The notes under the pieces are model-generated. The model searched no databases. It had not been told where the DNA came from and saw nothing but the letters and a program-made list of their open reading frames with translations. From Lentisphaerota bacterium (GTDB lineage Bacteria > Verrucomicrobiota > Kiritimatiellia > RFP12 > UBA3636), in assembly GCA_022837245.1 (NCBI GenBank), contig JALHHX010000054.1:1-13083 (forward strand): DNA of 13,083 bases, given 5' to 3'. The translations under genes were made by a program, and so were the position numbers. Positions within the stretch are counted from its first letter, which is position 1; each line of letters begins with the position of its first letter. Positions 1 to 7,242 of the stretch are shown in pieces.

Positions 1-121
1 CCATGCGCGAAATGTTACCAGAGTCACCCTGCAAAGGCAAATCCTTACGCAGCAATTCTCGTAATGGGTCAGAGACAATGGTTTCTTGAGTAAGGCTTTG
101 CTCCACGTCGGGGGAATCCAC
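1..121 (-). CDS. possible 5' part of an unidentified gene running off the left edge
   Basis: On the minus strand one frame stays open from the window edge to beyond position 200. Its downstream part reads like ordinary coding sequence: from a GTG at 121 it gives VDSPDVEQSLTQET..., then a charged, leucine-rich stretch ending NISRM at the edge, about 40 residues in all. Alternative in-frame starts are the GTG at 106 and the TTG at 130. None has a convincing ribosome binding site. I do not recognise the family and assign no function. The fragment is too short to separate from a chance open frame. If real, it is divergent from the sugar isomerase-like gene at 259. Confidence 0.25.
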   Translation of the reverse strand, partial: MDSPDVEQSLTQETIVSDPLRELLRKDLPLQGDSGNISRM

Positions 122-176
122 GACCAGCAAAGGTGTCAGAAAAATGTGGAAAATGGGGAAAGCCCAGGCTCGGCCT

Positions 177-205
177 TTGGTGATTCCGGCGACTCGTGCT
201 ATACT
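177..205 (+). promoter_or_regulatory. predicted sigma70-type promoter for the TIM-barrel gene
   Basis: The -10 box TATACT (200-205) is preceded by TG one base upstream (TGcTATACT, an extended -10). A weak -35, TTGGTG (177-182), lies 17 nt upstream. Transcription would start near 212, leaving a leader of about 47 nt before the ATG at 259. This also argues against the GTG at 196, which lies within the promoter, being the start codon. Confidence 0.5.
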
Positions 206-258
206 TTGCACATGACGCCACCTTATGTCCAACTCCACGAGAAATACAAGGATTCGAA

Positions 259-1134
259 ATGCCACACACACCACCGCTCACACATTCGTTCGCTTATGAA
301 AACATGACCGACAGGACACGCCAGTTTATCATGGCGGAGTTCGCGGCAAACGGCGAACACAACCTCGTGCTGACCGAAACGCTTATCCGTGAGGTTATGA
401 AGAACCCACGTTTTGTGAAAACACTAATGAAGGATTTGAACGATACCGGCACGCGTTTTTTTGACGCGCACGCCCCATTCGGCACGACTGAGGATTTAGA
501 CCTTCCATTCGGGGATCAGCGTAGAGGCATGATCTTGCGGCAAAAGCTGGCGTTGGAAATATGCTCTGAATTGGAGGTTGACAGCATCACAATCCATGTC
601 GGGAACACGCCTGAGGCCTTTTCAGCCTTCTCGCTCGACCAGCTGCATGAATTTGTTCTAAGATCTCTCGAAGAACTGCTTCCCACCGCTGCAAGCCTCG
701 GAATCACCATCGCCATAGAGAATATCTGGTTTCCAACTAATATTCCCGAAAAACTTCTCGCTTTCATCGAACACTTTCAATCGCCAAATCTCGGACTCTG
801 TTTTGACTCCGGCCATGCGAATCTGATGGCACGCGATCGCGGCTCAAAGGACGCGAATCCAGTTCAGGCCTGGGAGCGGTTCGGAGCAGTTCATTATGAC
901 GCGGACATTCTGGGCAAAATGCTACCGCACATCACGACCTGCCATCTTCACGACAACAACGGCCTGCATGACGAGCATTTGCTCCCTGGCCGCGGCGAAA
1001 TCGAATGGGAGTCGCTAATAGCGAAGCTCAAGGCGGCACCGCGCCTCAAATGCATCCAAAACGAAATACACAGCTTCAATCCCGGGACAAGCATAGCCGA
1101 CACATGCCGCGTTTTCAGAAGCTTAGTCGGCTAG
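259..1134 (+). CDS. sugar phosphate isomerase/epimerase (xylose isomerase-like TIM barrel)
   Basis: Predicted cytoplasmic protein of 291 residues in the AP endonuclease 2/xylose isomerase-like superfamily. Members isomerise or epimerise sugars, inositols or hydroxypyruvate using a divalent metal; the substrate cannot be told here. Visible strand-end motifs in order are HAPF (71-74), TIHVGN (111-116), IAIENI (151-156), LCFDSGHAN (180-188), CHLHDNNG (228-235), PGRGEIEW (243-250) and IQNEIH (266-271). E154, D183, the H229/H231 pair and E269 are plausible metal-site residues by family analogy. The length is normal for the family. The ATG at 259 was chosen because AAGGA (248-252) sits 6 nt upstream. 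A GTG at 196 and an ATG at 304 are in frame but less well supported. There is no signal peptide. The gene converges on the GH109-like gene with only 29 nt between stop codons, so the two may share a sugar-degradation theme, but they are not co-transcribed. Confidence 0.85.
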   Translation: MPHTPPLTHSFAYENMTDRTRQFIMAEFAANGEHNLVLTETLIREVMKNPRFVKTLMKDLNDTGTRFFDAHAPFGTTEDLDLPFGDQRRGMILRQKLALEICSELEVDSITIHVGNTPEAFSAFSLDQLHEFVLRSLEELLPTAASLGITIAIENIWFPTNIPEKLLAFIEHFQSPNLGLCFDSGHANLMARDRGSKDANPVQAWERFGAVHYDADILGKMLPHITTCHLHDNNGLHDEHLLPGRGEIEWESLIAKLKAAPRLKCIQNEIHSFNPGTSIADTCRVFRSLVG

Positions 1135-1163
1135 ATTGGGAAGAATAAGCCGCGCCCCGGGGA

Positions 1164-2420
1164 TCACCCGGGTATGACGTCCAGGGAGTAGTCGCCGATG
1201 TTCTCGGCACCGCGCCAGATCCATTCACCGTTGGTGAAATCAGGCACGGGTACGGGCGCGCCGCCCATGGCGACGGATTGCTCGCTCAGGCAGGTTATGG
1301 CCATCCACGAAGCGGTGTCGTACACGTCGATCGGCGGAGCAACGTTCTGCTGTAGGCTCTCGACAAACGCCCGCAGAACGAGGTAGTCCATGCCGCCATG
1401 GCCGCCGCGCAGTCCGAACTGGCGGTATGCCTTCCAGAGCGGATGCTCGAACTCCTCCATTATTCCCTTGTCGCTCTCCCAGGAATGCGTCCACTCGCCG
1501 GGCTTTACGGGGCTGCGTCCTTCGATGTAGACCGTGCGCGTGTCCTCCATCCATATCCCCTTCGTGCCCTGGATCCGGTGTCCGCGCGAATAAGGGCGCG
1601 GAAGAGTGCAGTCGTGAGTGAGCAGTATCGTCTCGCCATTCGCGCATTTTATCATTGTGGTGACGATGTCCCCGGCGTTCACCCGGCGTTCGGCAAGTGG
1701 CGAGTCCTTGCGGTGCTCCTTGAGCCATGCCTCCAGGCCTACTGCTTTCGAGGCCATGCTACAGAGCGTTAGCATGCGGTTGCCGCGGTTTAGGTTGATT
1801 TCCTTGGCAATGGGACCGATTTCGTGTGTGGGGTAGAGTTCGCCGTTTCTATGGAGAAAGTTATCCTGGCGGTAGTGGCGGCTCACGTCACCATTGCCTA
1901 TCTCTTCGCGCAGGTCGTGCTGGTAGCCGCCCTGGCAGTGGACGATCTCGCCGAACACCCCGTTCTTGACCATGTTTAGGATCGCCATCTCCTCCTGTCC
2001 ATAGCAGCAGTTCTCGATTATCATGCAGTGCTTCCCGTTCTTCTCGCTGGCACGCACAAGCGACCAGCACTCGTCGAGCGAGGCGGCTCCGCCAACCTCC
2101 ATTGCCACCCACTTGCCCTGGTTGAGGCATTCCACGGCGATCTTAATGTGGCTTGTCCATGATGTCATGACGACCACCGCCTCGATGTCGTCGCGCGCCG
2201 CGACTTCGCGGTAGTCCGTCGTGCCGTCTGGCATCACTCCGCCACGCTTGTCCGCCACGAGCTTGCGCCCCTCCTCCACGCGATCTGGATAATTGTCGCA
2301 TACTACGGGAACGACCACATCCTCCATCCCCAGCAACGTTGAAAGCTGCCCGCGGCCCCTCCCGCCAAGGCCGATTATGCCAATTCGAACCGGTCTTCCC
2401 GGCACGCCCATTTCCTTCAT
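1164..2420 (-). CDS. Gfo/Idh/MocA family protein, GH109-like (alpha-N-acetylgalactosaminidase type)
   Basis: Protein of 418 residues with an N-terminal Rossmann fold (IGIIGLGGRGRG, 13-24, binds NAD) and a C-terminal Gfo/Idh/MocA domain. It shows marks of glycoside hydrolase family 109, which removes alpha-GalNAc through an NAD redox mechanism: ENCCYGQEE (136-144), GGYQHDLR (164-171), GELYPTHEIGPI (193-204), DIVTTMIK (251-258), LPRPYS (273-278), HGGMDYL (341-347) and IDVYD (364-368). By analogy with the Elizabethkingia enzyme, Y166, Y196 and H199 would be active-site residues. Unlike many GH109 proteins it has no Tat or Sec signal peptide, so it should act in the cytoplasm, perhaps on imported oligosaccharides; it could instead be a plain sugar dehydrogenase. 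The ATG at 2420 follows GAAAGGG with a 9-nt gap. A TTG at 2438 would add six residues but overlaps that ribosome binding site. Confidence 0.85.
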   Translation of the reverse strand: MKEMGVPGRPVRIGIIGLGGRGRGQLSTLLGMEDVVVPVVCDNYPDRVEEGRKLVADKRGGVMPDGTTDYREVAARDDIEAVVVMTSWTSHIKIAVECLNQGKWVAMEVGGAASLDECWSLVRASEKNGKHCMIIENCCYGQEEMAILNMVKNGVFGEIVHCQGGYQHDLREEIGNGDVSRHYRQDNFLHRNGELYPTHEIGPIAKEINLNRGNRMLTLCSMASKAVGLEAWLKEHRKDSPLAERRVNAGDIVTTMIKCANGETILLTHDCTLPRPYSRGHRIQGTKGIWMEDTRTVYIEGRSPVKPGEWTHSWESDKGIMEEFEHPLWKAYRQFGLRGGHGGMDYLVLRAFVESLQQNVAPPIDVYDTASWMAITCLSEQSVAMGGAPVPVPDFTNGEWIWRGAENIGDYSLDVIPG

Positions 2421-2452
2421 AAAGCGATACCCTTTCAAAAAAAACAGGCGTT

Positions 2453-2481
2453 AATTTAACAGATCGGGATGGGCGTGTAAA
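2453..2481 (-). promoter_or_regulatory. predicted promoter of the GH109-like gene
   Basis: Read on the minus strand: -35 TTTACA (2481-2476), 17-nt spacer, extended -10 TGtTAAATT (TAAATT at 2458-2453). Transcription would start near 2446, about 25 nt before the ATG. The -10 lies inside an 11-bp odd palindrome, GTTAATTTAAC (2450-2460), which could be a repressor site, though it may only reflect AT-rich promoter composition. Confidence 0.6.
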
Positions 2482-2505
2482 CGAATAACGGATTTTTTAT
2501 ATGTC

Positions 2506-2535
2506 TTGCCCGTTCCCCTCATGGTTTGCTAAACT
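2506..2535 (+). promoter_or_regulatory. predicted promoter of the UAP-like gene
   Basis: -35 TTGCCC (2506-2511), 18-nt spacer, extended -10 TGcTAAACT (TAAACT at 2530-2535). Transcription would start near 2542, leaving a leader of about 45 nt. That leader holds a strong ribosome binding site, AAAGGAG (2572-2578), 8 nt before the ATG. It is divergent from the GH109-like promoter, and the two -10 boxes lie about 70 bp apart. Confidence 0.6.
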
Positions 2536-2586
2536 AGCGGCATATCAGCAGTTCCGCAACACAACCCAAACAAAGGAGCCGTCAAC

Positions 2587-3987
2587 ATGCAATACCAGGA
2601 AGCGTCTGAAATTCTCGCACAACACGAACAGTCCCAGATCCTCAGGTTCTGGGACTCGCTAAAAGAAGAAGACAGGGAATGTCTCCTGAAGCAGATTTCG
2701 GATCTCGATTTCAACTCCATCGCAAAAATGCGCAACTTGCTCGAACAGCGCGACGTCGAAGCCCGCTCCCCGCAGACGGGCGAGATGACACCCGCTCCAG
2801 TCTCAGAGCTGCACGGGGAAGCGCATGACGCCGCCGCACGCATTGGCTCCTTTGAAATTCGCAACGGACGTGTTGCCGCGATCGTCGTCGCAGGCGGCCA
2901 GGGCTCGCGCCTCGGCTACGACGGCCCGAAGGGATGCTACCCAATCGGCCCCGTCTCGAACGCGCCTCTCTTTTACTTCCACGCCCGCAAACTACTCGGC
3001 CTCGGAAAAGAATGGGGGAGCACAATCCCACTCTATGTCATGACCAGCCAGACGAACGATGCCGAAACACGCAAGTTCTTCAAGGACAACGCATATTTCG
3101 GACTCAACGCAAATGATGTCTTTTTCTTCTCGCAGGGGATGTGGCCCGCCCTCACTCCGGAAGGGGAAATCATACTCGAAGAGCCGGCCCGCATCTTTCT
3201 AAGCCCTGACGGCCACGGAGGCACCCTCGCGGCGTTAGACAAAAGCGGCGCTTTGGCGGACATGAAAAAGCGCGGCATCACAACCGTCTTCTACTTCCAG
3301 GTTGACAACCCGCTCGTGGAAGTCGCGGATCCCGCGTTCATCGGATTCCACCTCCAGAACCTCGCCGACATATCGATTAAAGTCTGCGCGAAACGCTCCC
3401 CCGAGGAAGGCCTCGGAGTGGCCGTGGAACGTGACGGCAAAATCGAAATAGTTGAATACACGGAGTTTACGACCGAGCAGAAGAACGAACGCACTCCTTC
3501 AGGCGAGCTGCGCTACAAATACGGGAGCGTCGCCATCCACGTCTTCTCCACCGCATTCCTCAAAAGGGAAGCAAAGGCCGGACTCCCTATCCACTTGGCG
3601 TTTAAAAAAGTCCCATACTGCGGCGACAACGGCAAAACCGTGGCGCCGTCGAAGCCAAACGCGTACAAATTCGAGAAGTTCATTTTCGACACGCTCGCAG
3701 ACTCAAAGGCAACATGTTGCCTGGCGTTCGACCGCGCCGACGAGTTCGCGCCCGTGAAAAACGCCGAAGGCAACGACTCCCCCGCGACCTGCAAGGCGGC
3801 TCTCGTCGCCAAATGGGCACGCTGGCTTGAAGCATGCGGTGTGAAGATCCCGCGCGGCGCTGACGGCGCCCCGTTGCACAATATCGAAATCGATCCGGCC
3901 TTCGCCCACTCTGAACACGCCCTCAAACTCCGCCTGGCGAGCTCGAAGATCAAAATCGACACATCGAAGGACATTTTGCTTAGTTAA
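2587..3987 (+). CDS. UDPGP-family UDP-N-acetylhexosamine pyrophosphorylase (UAP1/AGX-like)
   Basis: Predicted cytoplasmic nucleotidyltransferase of 466 residues that joins UTP and a sugar 1-phosphate to give UDP-sugar and pyrophosphate. The nucleotide loop AGGQGSRLG (102-110) and PKG (114-116) are clear. Features shared with eukaryotic UAP1/AGX rather than bacterial GlmU or GalU are SPDGHGG (206-212), FYFQVDNPLVEVADPAFIGF (235-254), EYTEF (290-294), GSVAIHVF (313-320), HLAFKKVPY (336-344), KPNAYKFEKFIFD (356-368) and DEFAPVKN (385-392). D240 in VDN is a plausible metal or phosphate-site residue. The likely product is therefore UDP-GlcNAc or UDP-GalNAc. UDP-glucose is the alternative, since bacterial relatives are often annotated only as UDPGP type 1. 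Residues 1-95 form the helical N-terminal domain usual for this family. The start is set by AAAGGAG 8 nt upstream. The stop overlaps the convergent membrane-protein gene by 4 bp. Confidence 0.88.
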   Translation: MQYQEASEILAQHEQSQILRFWDSLKEEDRECLLKQISDLDFNSIAKMRNLLEQRDVEARSPQTGEMTPAPVSELHGEAHDAAARIGSFEIRNGRVAAIVVAGGQGSRLGYDGPKGCYPIGPVSNAPLFYFHARKLLGLGKEWGSTIPLYVMTSQTNDAETRKFFKDNAYFGLNANDVFFFSQGMWPALTPEGEIILEEPARIFLSPDGHGGTLAALDKSGALADMKKRGITTVFYFQVDNPLVEVADPAFIGFHLQNLADISIKVCAKRSPEEGLGVAVERDGKIEIVEYTEFTTEQKNERTPSGELRYKYGSVAIHVFSTAFLKREAKAGLPIHLAFKKVPYCGDNGKTVAPSKPNAYKFEKFIFDTLADSKATCCLAFDRADEFAPVKNAEGNDSPATCKAALVAKWARWLEACGVKIPRGADGAPLHNIEIDPAFAHSEHALKLRLASSKIKIDTSKDILLS

Positions 3988-6900
3988 GACCCAACCCCTG
4001 GAACCCAGCCCCTTTTTCTCTGTTTCACACGAAACAGCATGGCGCCCAGAAACCAAATAAGTCCCGCTATTCCCAGCATTTCGCCAGCGCGCTGCGAGAA
4101 GCTCTTGGCGTGGTATAGCTCAACTTTGTTCTCAGTCGGGAAAACCGCCAGGTAGCCGGGGGTTGCGAAATAGACACGCCCGGCACCGCGGGCACGCCAG
4201 TCGGGATAGTACGAAGCGGTCACGATATGCGGCTGGCCCACTGCATCCGTGCTGAATCGCACGGTGCCGTCCTCCGAGACTACCGCGTCATCACACGGAC
4301 GCGATACGAGGTCAAGCCAACCGGCTTCCGGTGGTGCGTTCGTCTTTGCAGTCGCAAGCCAGGCTAGGTACGCATCATGGCTTCTCACCACCGCCCCCGC
4401 AGGTGCCGCGTTGTTATCCGACACTAGTATGGCCGGCTTTTCGACGGCACCGCGCACGTACATCCACTCAAGGAGATCCTCCTGCGGGTTTTCCATCTCG
4501 AAGACTGGCAGCGGTGAATTCCACACGCGCACTGGCGAGGCTGATTCGATGGAGCTTTCGAAGAGCTTCCATTTGCCACCTCCGAACTCCTTCTTGAAAC
4601 GCCACCCCTCATCGGCTTCGAACGCTTCGTGGACGCGTCTGGACCTTGCCACGAAATGACGCACCCCCATGAATTCGAGGTGGCGGAGTCCTGACTCGGG
4701 GTCGAAACTGCGAGGTTTGACAATAAGCGGGAAGCCGGCGGTGCTGTCAGAAACCTCTCCCTGCACGGTGTATGCCGCAAGCGACCCAAGGGCGGAGTTC
4801 ACAATGCCGCCTTCCAGGATCGGCTTACCAGCCAGATGCGGCATTGCCTCGAAAACGCGGCTCGATCCCAGCCGCTCGTTACCTGCATGCAGATCCTGCG
4901 ACATGCGCCCCGGCGTGCCGCGCACAGCATCTGCTATTTCGTAGAGCACATGGCCTTCCGGCATCGCCTCAACTCCGCGGAAGTTCGCCGCAGCCCAGTA
5001 CGGCACGTGGTTTGCGTTCGACCACGCGGGATTCTCCGGATTGCCATCGGTCCGCCATGCAAACACAAGGCAGAAGCAAAACGCCACGACTGTTCCGGAG
5101 ATTTGAAGTCCGGCCACCCGCGAAGCAAACTCGAAAGCCAATGCGGATATCACAAGCAACGCATAGATGATGAACGGCCAGAAACGGCAGTTAACGAAAA
5201 CATCCGACAGGAGCCCTCCGCCGTAGAAAAAAGCGAGGGCCAGGATAAGAAGCACAGAATGGACGGTCATCCAGATGCGTGAAGGCACGTACGGATTGAG
5301 TCGCTTTTCGCGCCCGGAGAAAACCAACGCGATGCCTGCGCAGACTATCGCGCCACAGAGCGCCCACGGCAGCGATGGCGGCAGCTGCTTCATGAAATCG
5401 ATGTCCCACGGATCGCCAAAATCCACCGACCATTCCCGGAACGCGATGAGCGGAAGCACCCACCAGGCGCAAAGCATGAACACGCACACCCCGGTGCGGA
5501 AAAGAACAAACCATCCGCTCTTGCGAAGAGGAACCCCTTCGACCGATTCCCAAAGCAGCATCATCCCCATGATAACTGCCAATACAGCAGCCGCCATCAT
5601 TGACGTGAAGAAGTGGGAGAGCACCATAGCGGATAGCAGGAAGACGGTGCGCCAGCGGAAGCGCACGTCAAGCGCGTCGCGGCAGGCCGATGCCATCGCC
5701 GGCGCCATAAGGGCGAAACTCCAACTGTTGGCTATCATCCCCGCCAGCGTGCTGTAGGCGTTCACTCCCCACATGCTGTGGGTATTATCGATAGCAAGAG
5801 GTATTGAAAGACATGCCAGTATCGCCGATGCCGGACGCGGCAGCTTGAGAATACGCCCAGAGAGGTAAAGGCATGAAGGCAGAGCCAGAACACCAGCCAC
5901 GGAACCGACCTTGAACGCAATGTTGTGCGGGATCACATGCGAAAGCGCGGCCATTACCGCGTACGGCAGCGGAAAGTAGTAGCGGAACATCGGGAAGCCG
6001 CTCCACCACCCCGGCGCCCAAGACACCACCTTGCCCGTCTCAGCAATGTGCGAGATTAAATAATGATGCGCAGGGGTGTCGCCACCAACGCAAAGCGTAT
6101 CCATGAAAACAAGATGCACTTTCAGCAGCCATCCGAGGTAGAGTGTGCACCCTGCCACAACTGCCGCGTCAACCCACGCCAGCGCCGCCGCCGGCGTCTC
6201 CTTGGGCCACGGGCGCCCGAAGCGCCACCGCCATGCGAAAAGACAGCACCATACGAAAAACACGACCGAAAACACCTGCATCGGCAACTTTTGGGGCATC
6301 TTCGATTCCGCGCCGTAATCCGCGGCCGGGACCATGTGGATGCGCGTGACCGCCTCGACCGAATTATGCCTCCCGTCCCCCGTTGTGAATTCAAGGATCG
6401 CGGCCGCCGGCAGGATTCCCGGACTCGTTATCGCCGCGTTCGTCACTCCAATTTCCAGAAATACAATATCGTTTGCGGGAATCCGCACCGTCTCTGGAAC
6501 TCCCTCCTCCAACTTGATCCCGCTTGGAAGGAGCAGCCGGAGGCGGGCCTCCACATCCACGTCCGCAAACGGCATCGCCATGAGAGACAGAGTGCCGCGT
6601 CCCCCTGCCCCCGTCCCCACCTCCAGAAAACCGCTTTCAACGGGCGGCGCGAGGTTCGCACTGATTGGGTCGTCAATCTCGCCCGGTTTTTCGCCAACCC
6701 AATGGTGCGCCCATGCCACGGTTGAATGACTTTTGCCAGAGATGTCGTGGTACTCAACCAGAAGAGGGAGCGTGTATTTGCCGCGCCCGCCGTCAACGCC
6801 TAGCGGCGCATGCAGCCGCCCGTCGATCTTGTCGCCGCCATCCAGGAATGTGCTTTTAGAAGACACAACGCCGCCGTCTGGCAAAACCGCGCTTATGGAG

Positions 6901-7109
6901 ACCCTGTCGGCAAGCGCGTCGCCGCTGTTCGAAATGCGCCACACCACATCCCCGCGTTCAGAGTCGTATTCCGTTTCCGTATTTATGACAATGGTGGACG
7001 CGGCCGAAATCATACAGGCGGGGAGCAACAGCATCATGGCGCACGCAGAAACCCATGCGCCACGCAACCCGCGCCTTCTGCGCAAAAAAACGTTTAGTCG
7101 TCTCTCCAT
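3984..7109 (-). CDS. PTPS-related, GT-C-like polytopic membrane protein
   Basis: Membrane protein of 1041 residues. An N-terminal hydrophobic segment (19-38) acts as signal or anchor. Residues about 40-260 look like an extracytoplasmic beta-sandwich region (VVWRISNSGDALADRVSIS suggests a CARDB/NEW3-like domain, an inference). A multi-spanning core follows, with about a dozen hydrophobic segments between about 279 and 686. A soluble C-terminal part comes next (SYYPDW at 966-971, then APGY-like turns typical of YfhO/PTPS-related proteins), ending in a last membrane segment (about 1007-1026) and a basic tail. The first periplasmic loop carries GGDTPAHHY (342-350) and PGWWSGFPMFRYYFPLPY (366-383), hallmarks of the 6-pyruvoyl-tetrahydropterin-synthase-related membrane family. 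The aspartate (D344) fits the catalytic acid of GT-C glycosyltransferases that use lipid-linked sugars. Acceptor and donor are unknown. The start codon has no clear ribosome binding site and lies almost at the predicted transcription start. Confidence 0.8.
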   Translation of the reverse strand: MERRLNVFLRRRRGLRGAWVSACAMMLLLPACMISAASTIVINTETEYDSERGDVVWRISNSGDALADRVSISAVLPDGGVVSSKSTFLDGGDKIDGRLHAPLGVDGGRGKYTLPLLVEYHDISGKSHSTVAWAHHWVGEKPGEIDDPISANLAPPVESGFLEVGTGAGGRGTLSLMAMPFADVDVEARLRLLLPSGIKLEEGVPETVRIPANDIVFLEIGVTNAAITSPGILPAAAILEFTTGDGRHNSVEAVTRIHMVPAADYGAESKMPQKLPMQVFSVVFFVWCCLFAWRWRFGRPWPKETPAAALAWVDAAVVAGCTLYLGWLLKVHLVFMDTLCVGGDTPAHHYLISHIAETGKVVSWAPGWWSGFPMFRYYFPLPYAVMAALSHVIPHNIAFKVGSVAGVLALPSCLYLSGRILKLPRPASAILACLSIPLAIDNTHSMWGVNAYSTLAGMIANSWSFALMAPAMASACRDALDVRFRWRTVFLLSAMVLSHFFTSMMAAAVLAVIMGMMLLWESVEGVPLRKSGWFVLFRTGVCVFMLCAWWVLPLIAFREWSVDFGDPWDIDFMKQLPPSLPWALCGAIVCAGIALVFSGREKRLNPYVPSRIWMTVHSVLLILALAFFYGGGLLSDVFVNCRFWPFIIYALLVISALAFEFASRVAGLQISGTVVAFCFCLVFAWRTDGNPENPAWSNANHVPYWAAANFRGVEAMPEGHVLYEIADAVRGTPGRMSQDLHAGNERLGSSRVFEAMPHLAGKPILEGGIVNSALGSLAAYTVQGEVSDSTAGFPLIVKPRSFDPESGLRHLEFMGVRHFVARSRRVHEAFEADEGWRFKKEFGGGKWKLFESSIESASPVRVWNSPLPVFEMENPQEDLLEWMYVRGAVEKPAILVSDNNAAPAGAVVRSHDAYLAWLATAKTNAPPEAGWLDLVSRPCDDAVVSEDGTVRFSTDAVGQPHIVTASYYPDWRARGAGRVYFATPGYLAVFPTENKVELYHAKSFSQRAGEMLGIAGLIWFLGAMLFRVKQRKRGWVPGVGS
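4020..4037. other. perfect 7-bp inverted repeat near the 3' end of the membrane-protein gene
   Basis: CTGTTTC (4020-4026), loop ACAC, GAAACAG (4031-4037). It lies 33 nt past the UAP stop codon, where a terminator for the plus-strand UAP transcript could sit. However, the T-run (4013-4017) precedes the stem instead of following it, so it is not a standard intrinsic terminator. It is also coding sequence for the minus-strand gene. Confidence 0.3.
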
Positions 7110-7118
7110 ACAGGCACC

Positions 7119-7148
7119 ACTCTACCACACGCCGTCGTTTTCCCGCAA
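7119..7148 (-). promoter_or_regulatory. predicted promoter of the large membrane-protein gene, probably leaderless
   Basis: Read on the minus strand: -35 TTGCGG (7148-7143), 18-nt spacer, extended -10 TGgTAGAGT (TAGAGT at 7124-7119). Transcription would start about 7 nt downstream, near 7112, only about 3 nt before the ATG at 7109. This fits the lack of a Shine-Dalgarno sequence there. It is back-to-back with the promoter at 7171-7200. Confidence 0.45.
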
Positions 7149-7170
7149 TTCCAAACATGGTTAAATCCGT

Positions 7171-7200
7171 TTGACGCCCAAAGTCGTGTTCTGTTACCAT
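7171..7200 (+). promoter_or_regulatory. predicted promoter of the VIT-like/nitroreductase/MFS operon
   Basis: -35 TTGACG (7171-7176), 18-nt spacer, extended -10 TGtTACCAT (TACCAT at 7195-7200). It is the best -35 match in the window. Transcription would start near 7207, giving a leader of about 109 nt before the ATG at 7316, much longer than the other leaders here. Confidence 0.6.
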
Positions 7201-7219
7201 ACGCCCCACACTTAGGGCC

Positions 7220-7233
7220 TGAACAGATGTTCA
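7220..7233. promoter_or_regulatory. operator-like dyad TGAACA-GA-TGTTCA
   Basis: A perfect 6-bp inverted repeat with a 2-bp centre lies about 13 nt downstream of the predicted transcription start, where a repressor could block elongation. The core GAACAGATGTTC matches the Gram-positive LexA box pattern GAAC-N4-GTTC, including the purine/pyrimidine preferences inside it. The regulator is unknown; LexA is only one candidate. Confidence 0.4.
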
Positions 7234-7242
7234 AAGACCAGC

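Noticed and set aside
1155..1172. CCCGGG-GATCA-CCCGGG as a terminator between the convergent genes
   Set aside because: Each arm is itself palindromic, no T-run follows on either strand, and it overlaps the last codons of the GH109-like gene.
1240..1728. 162-residue minus-strand frame inside the GH109-like gene
   Set aside because: Same strand, different frame, no motif, low-complexity Arg/His composition, fully covered by the GH109-like coding sequence.
3513..3974. 153-residue minus-strand frame opposite the UAP-like gene
   Set aside because: Antisense to strongly conserved UAP motifs, without its own start signals.
6063..6725. 220-residue plus-strand open frame opposite the membrane-protein gene
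   Set aside because: Composition is arginine/proline/histidine-rich with no domain or ribosome binding site, and it lies wholly antisense to a gene with clear family motifs. It is a GC-driven shadow.
7008..7022. lipoprotein signal (LPAC) in the large membrane protein
   Set aside because: Proline directly before the Ala-Cys is atypical for a lipobox; a plain signal anchor or AxA-type cleavage fits as well.
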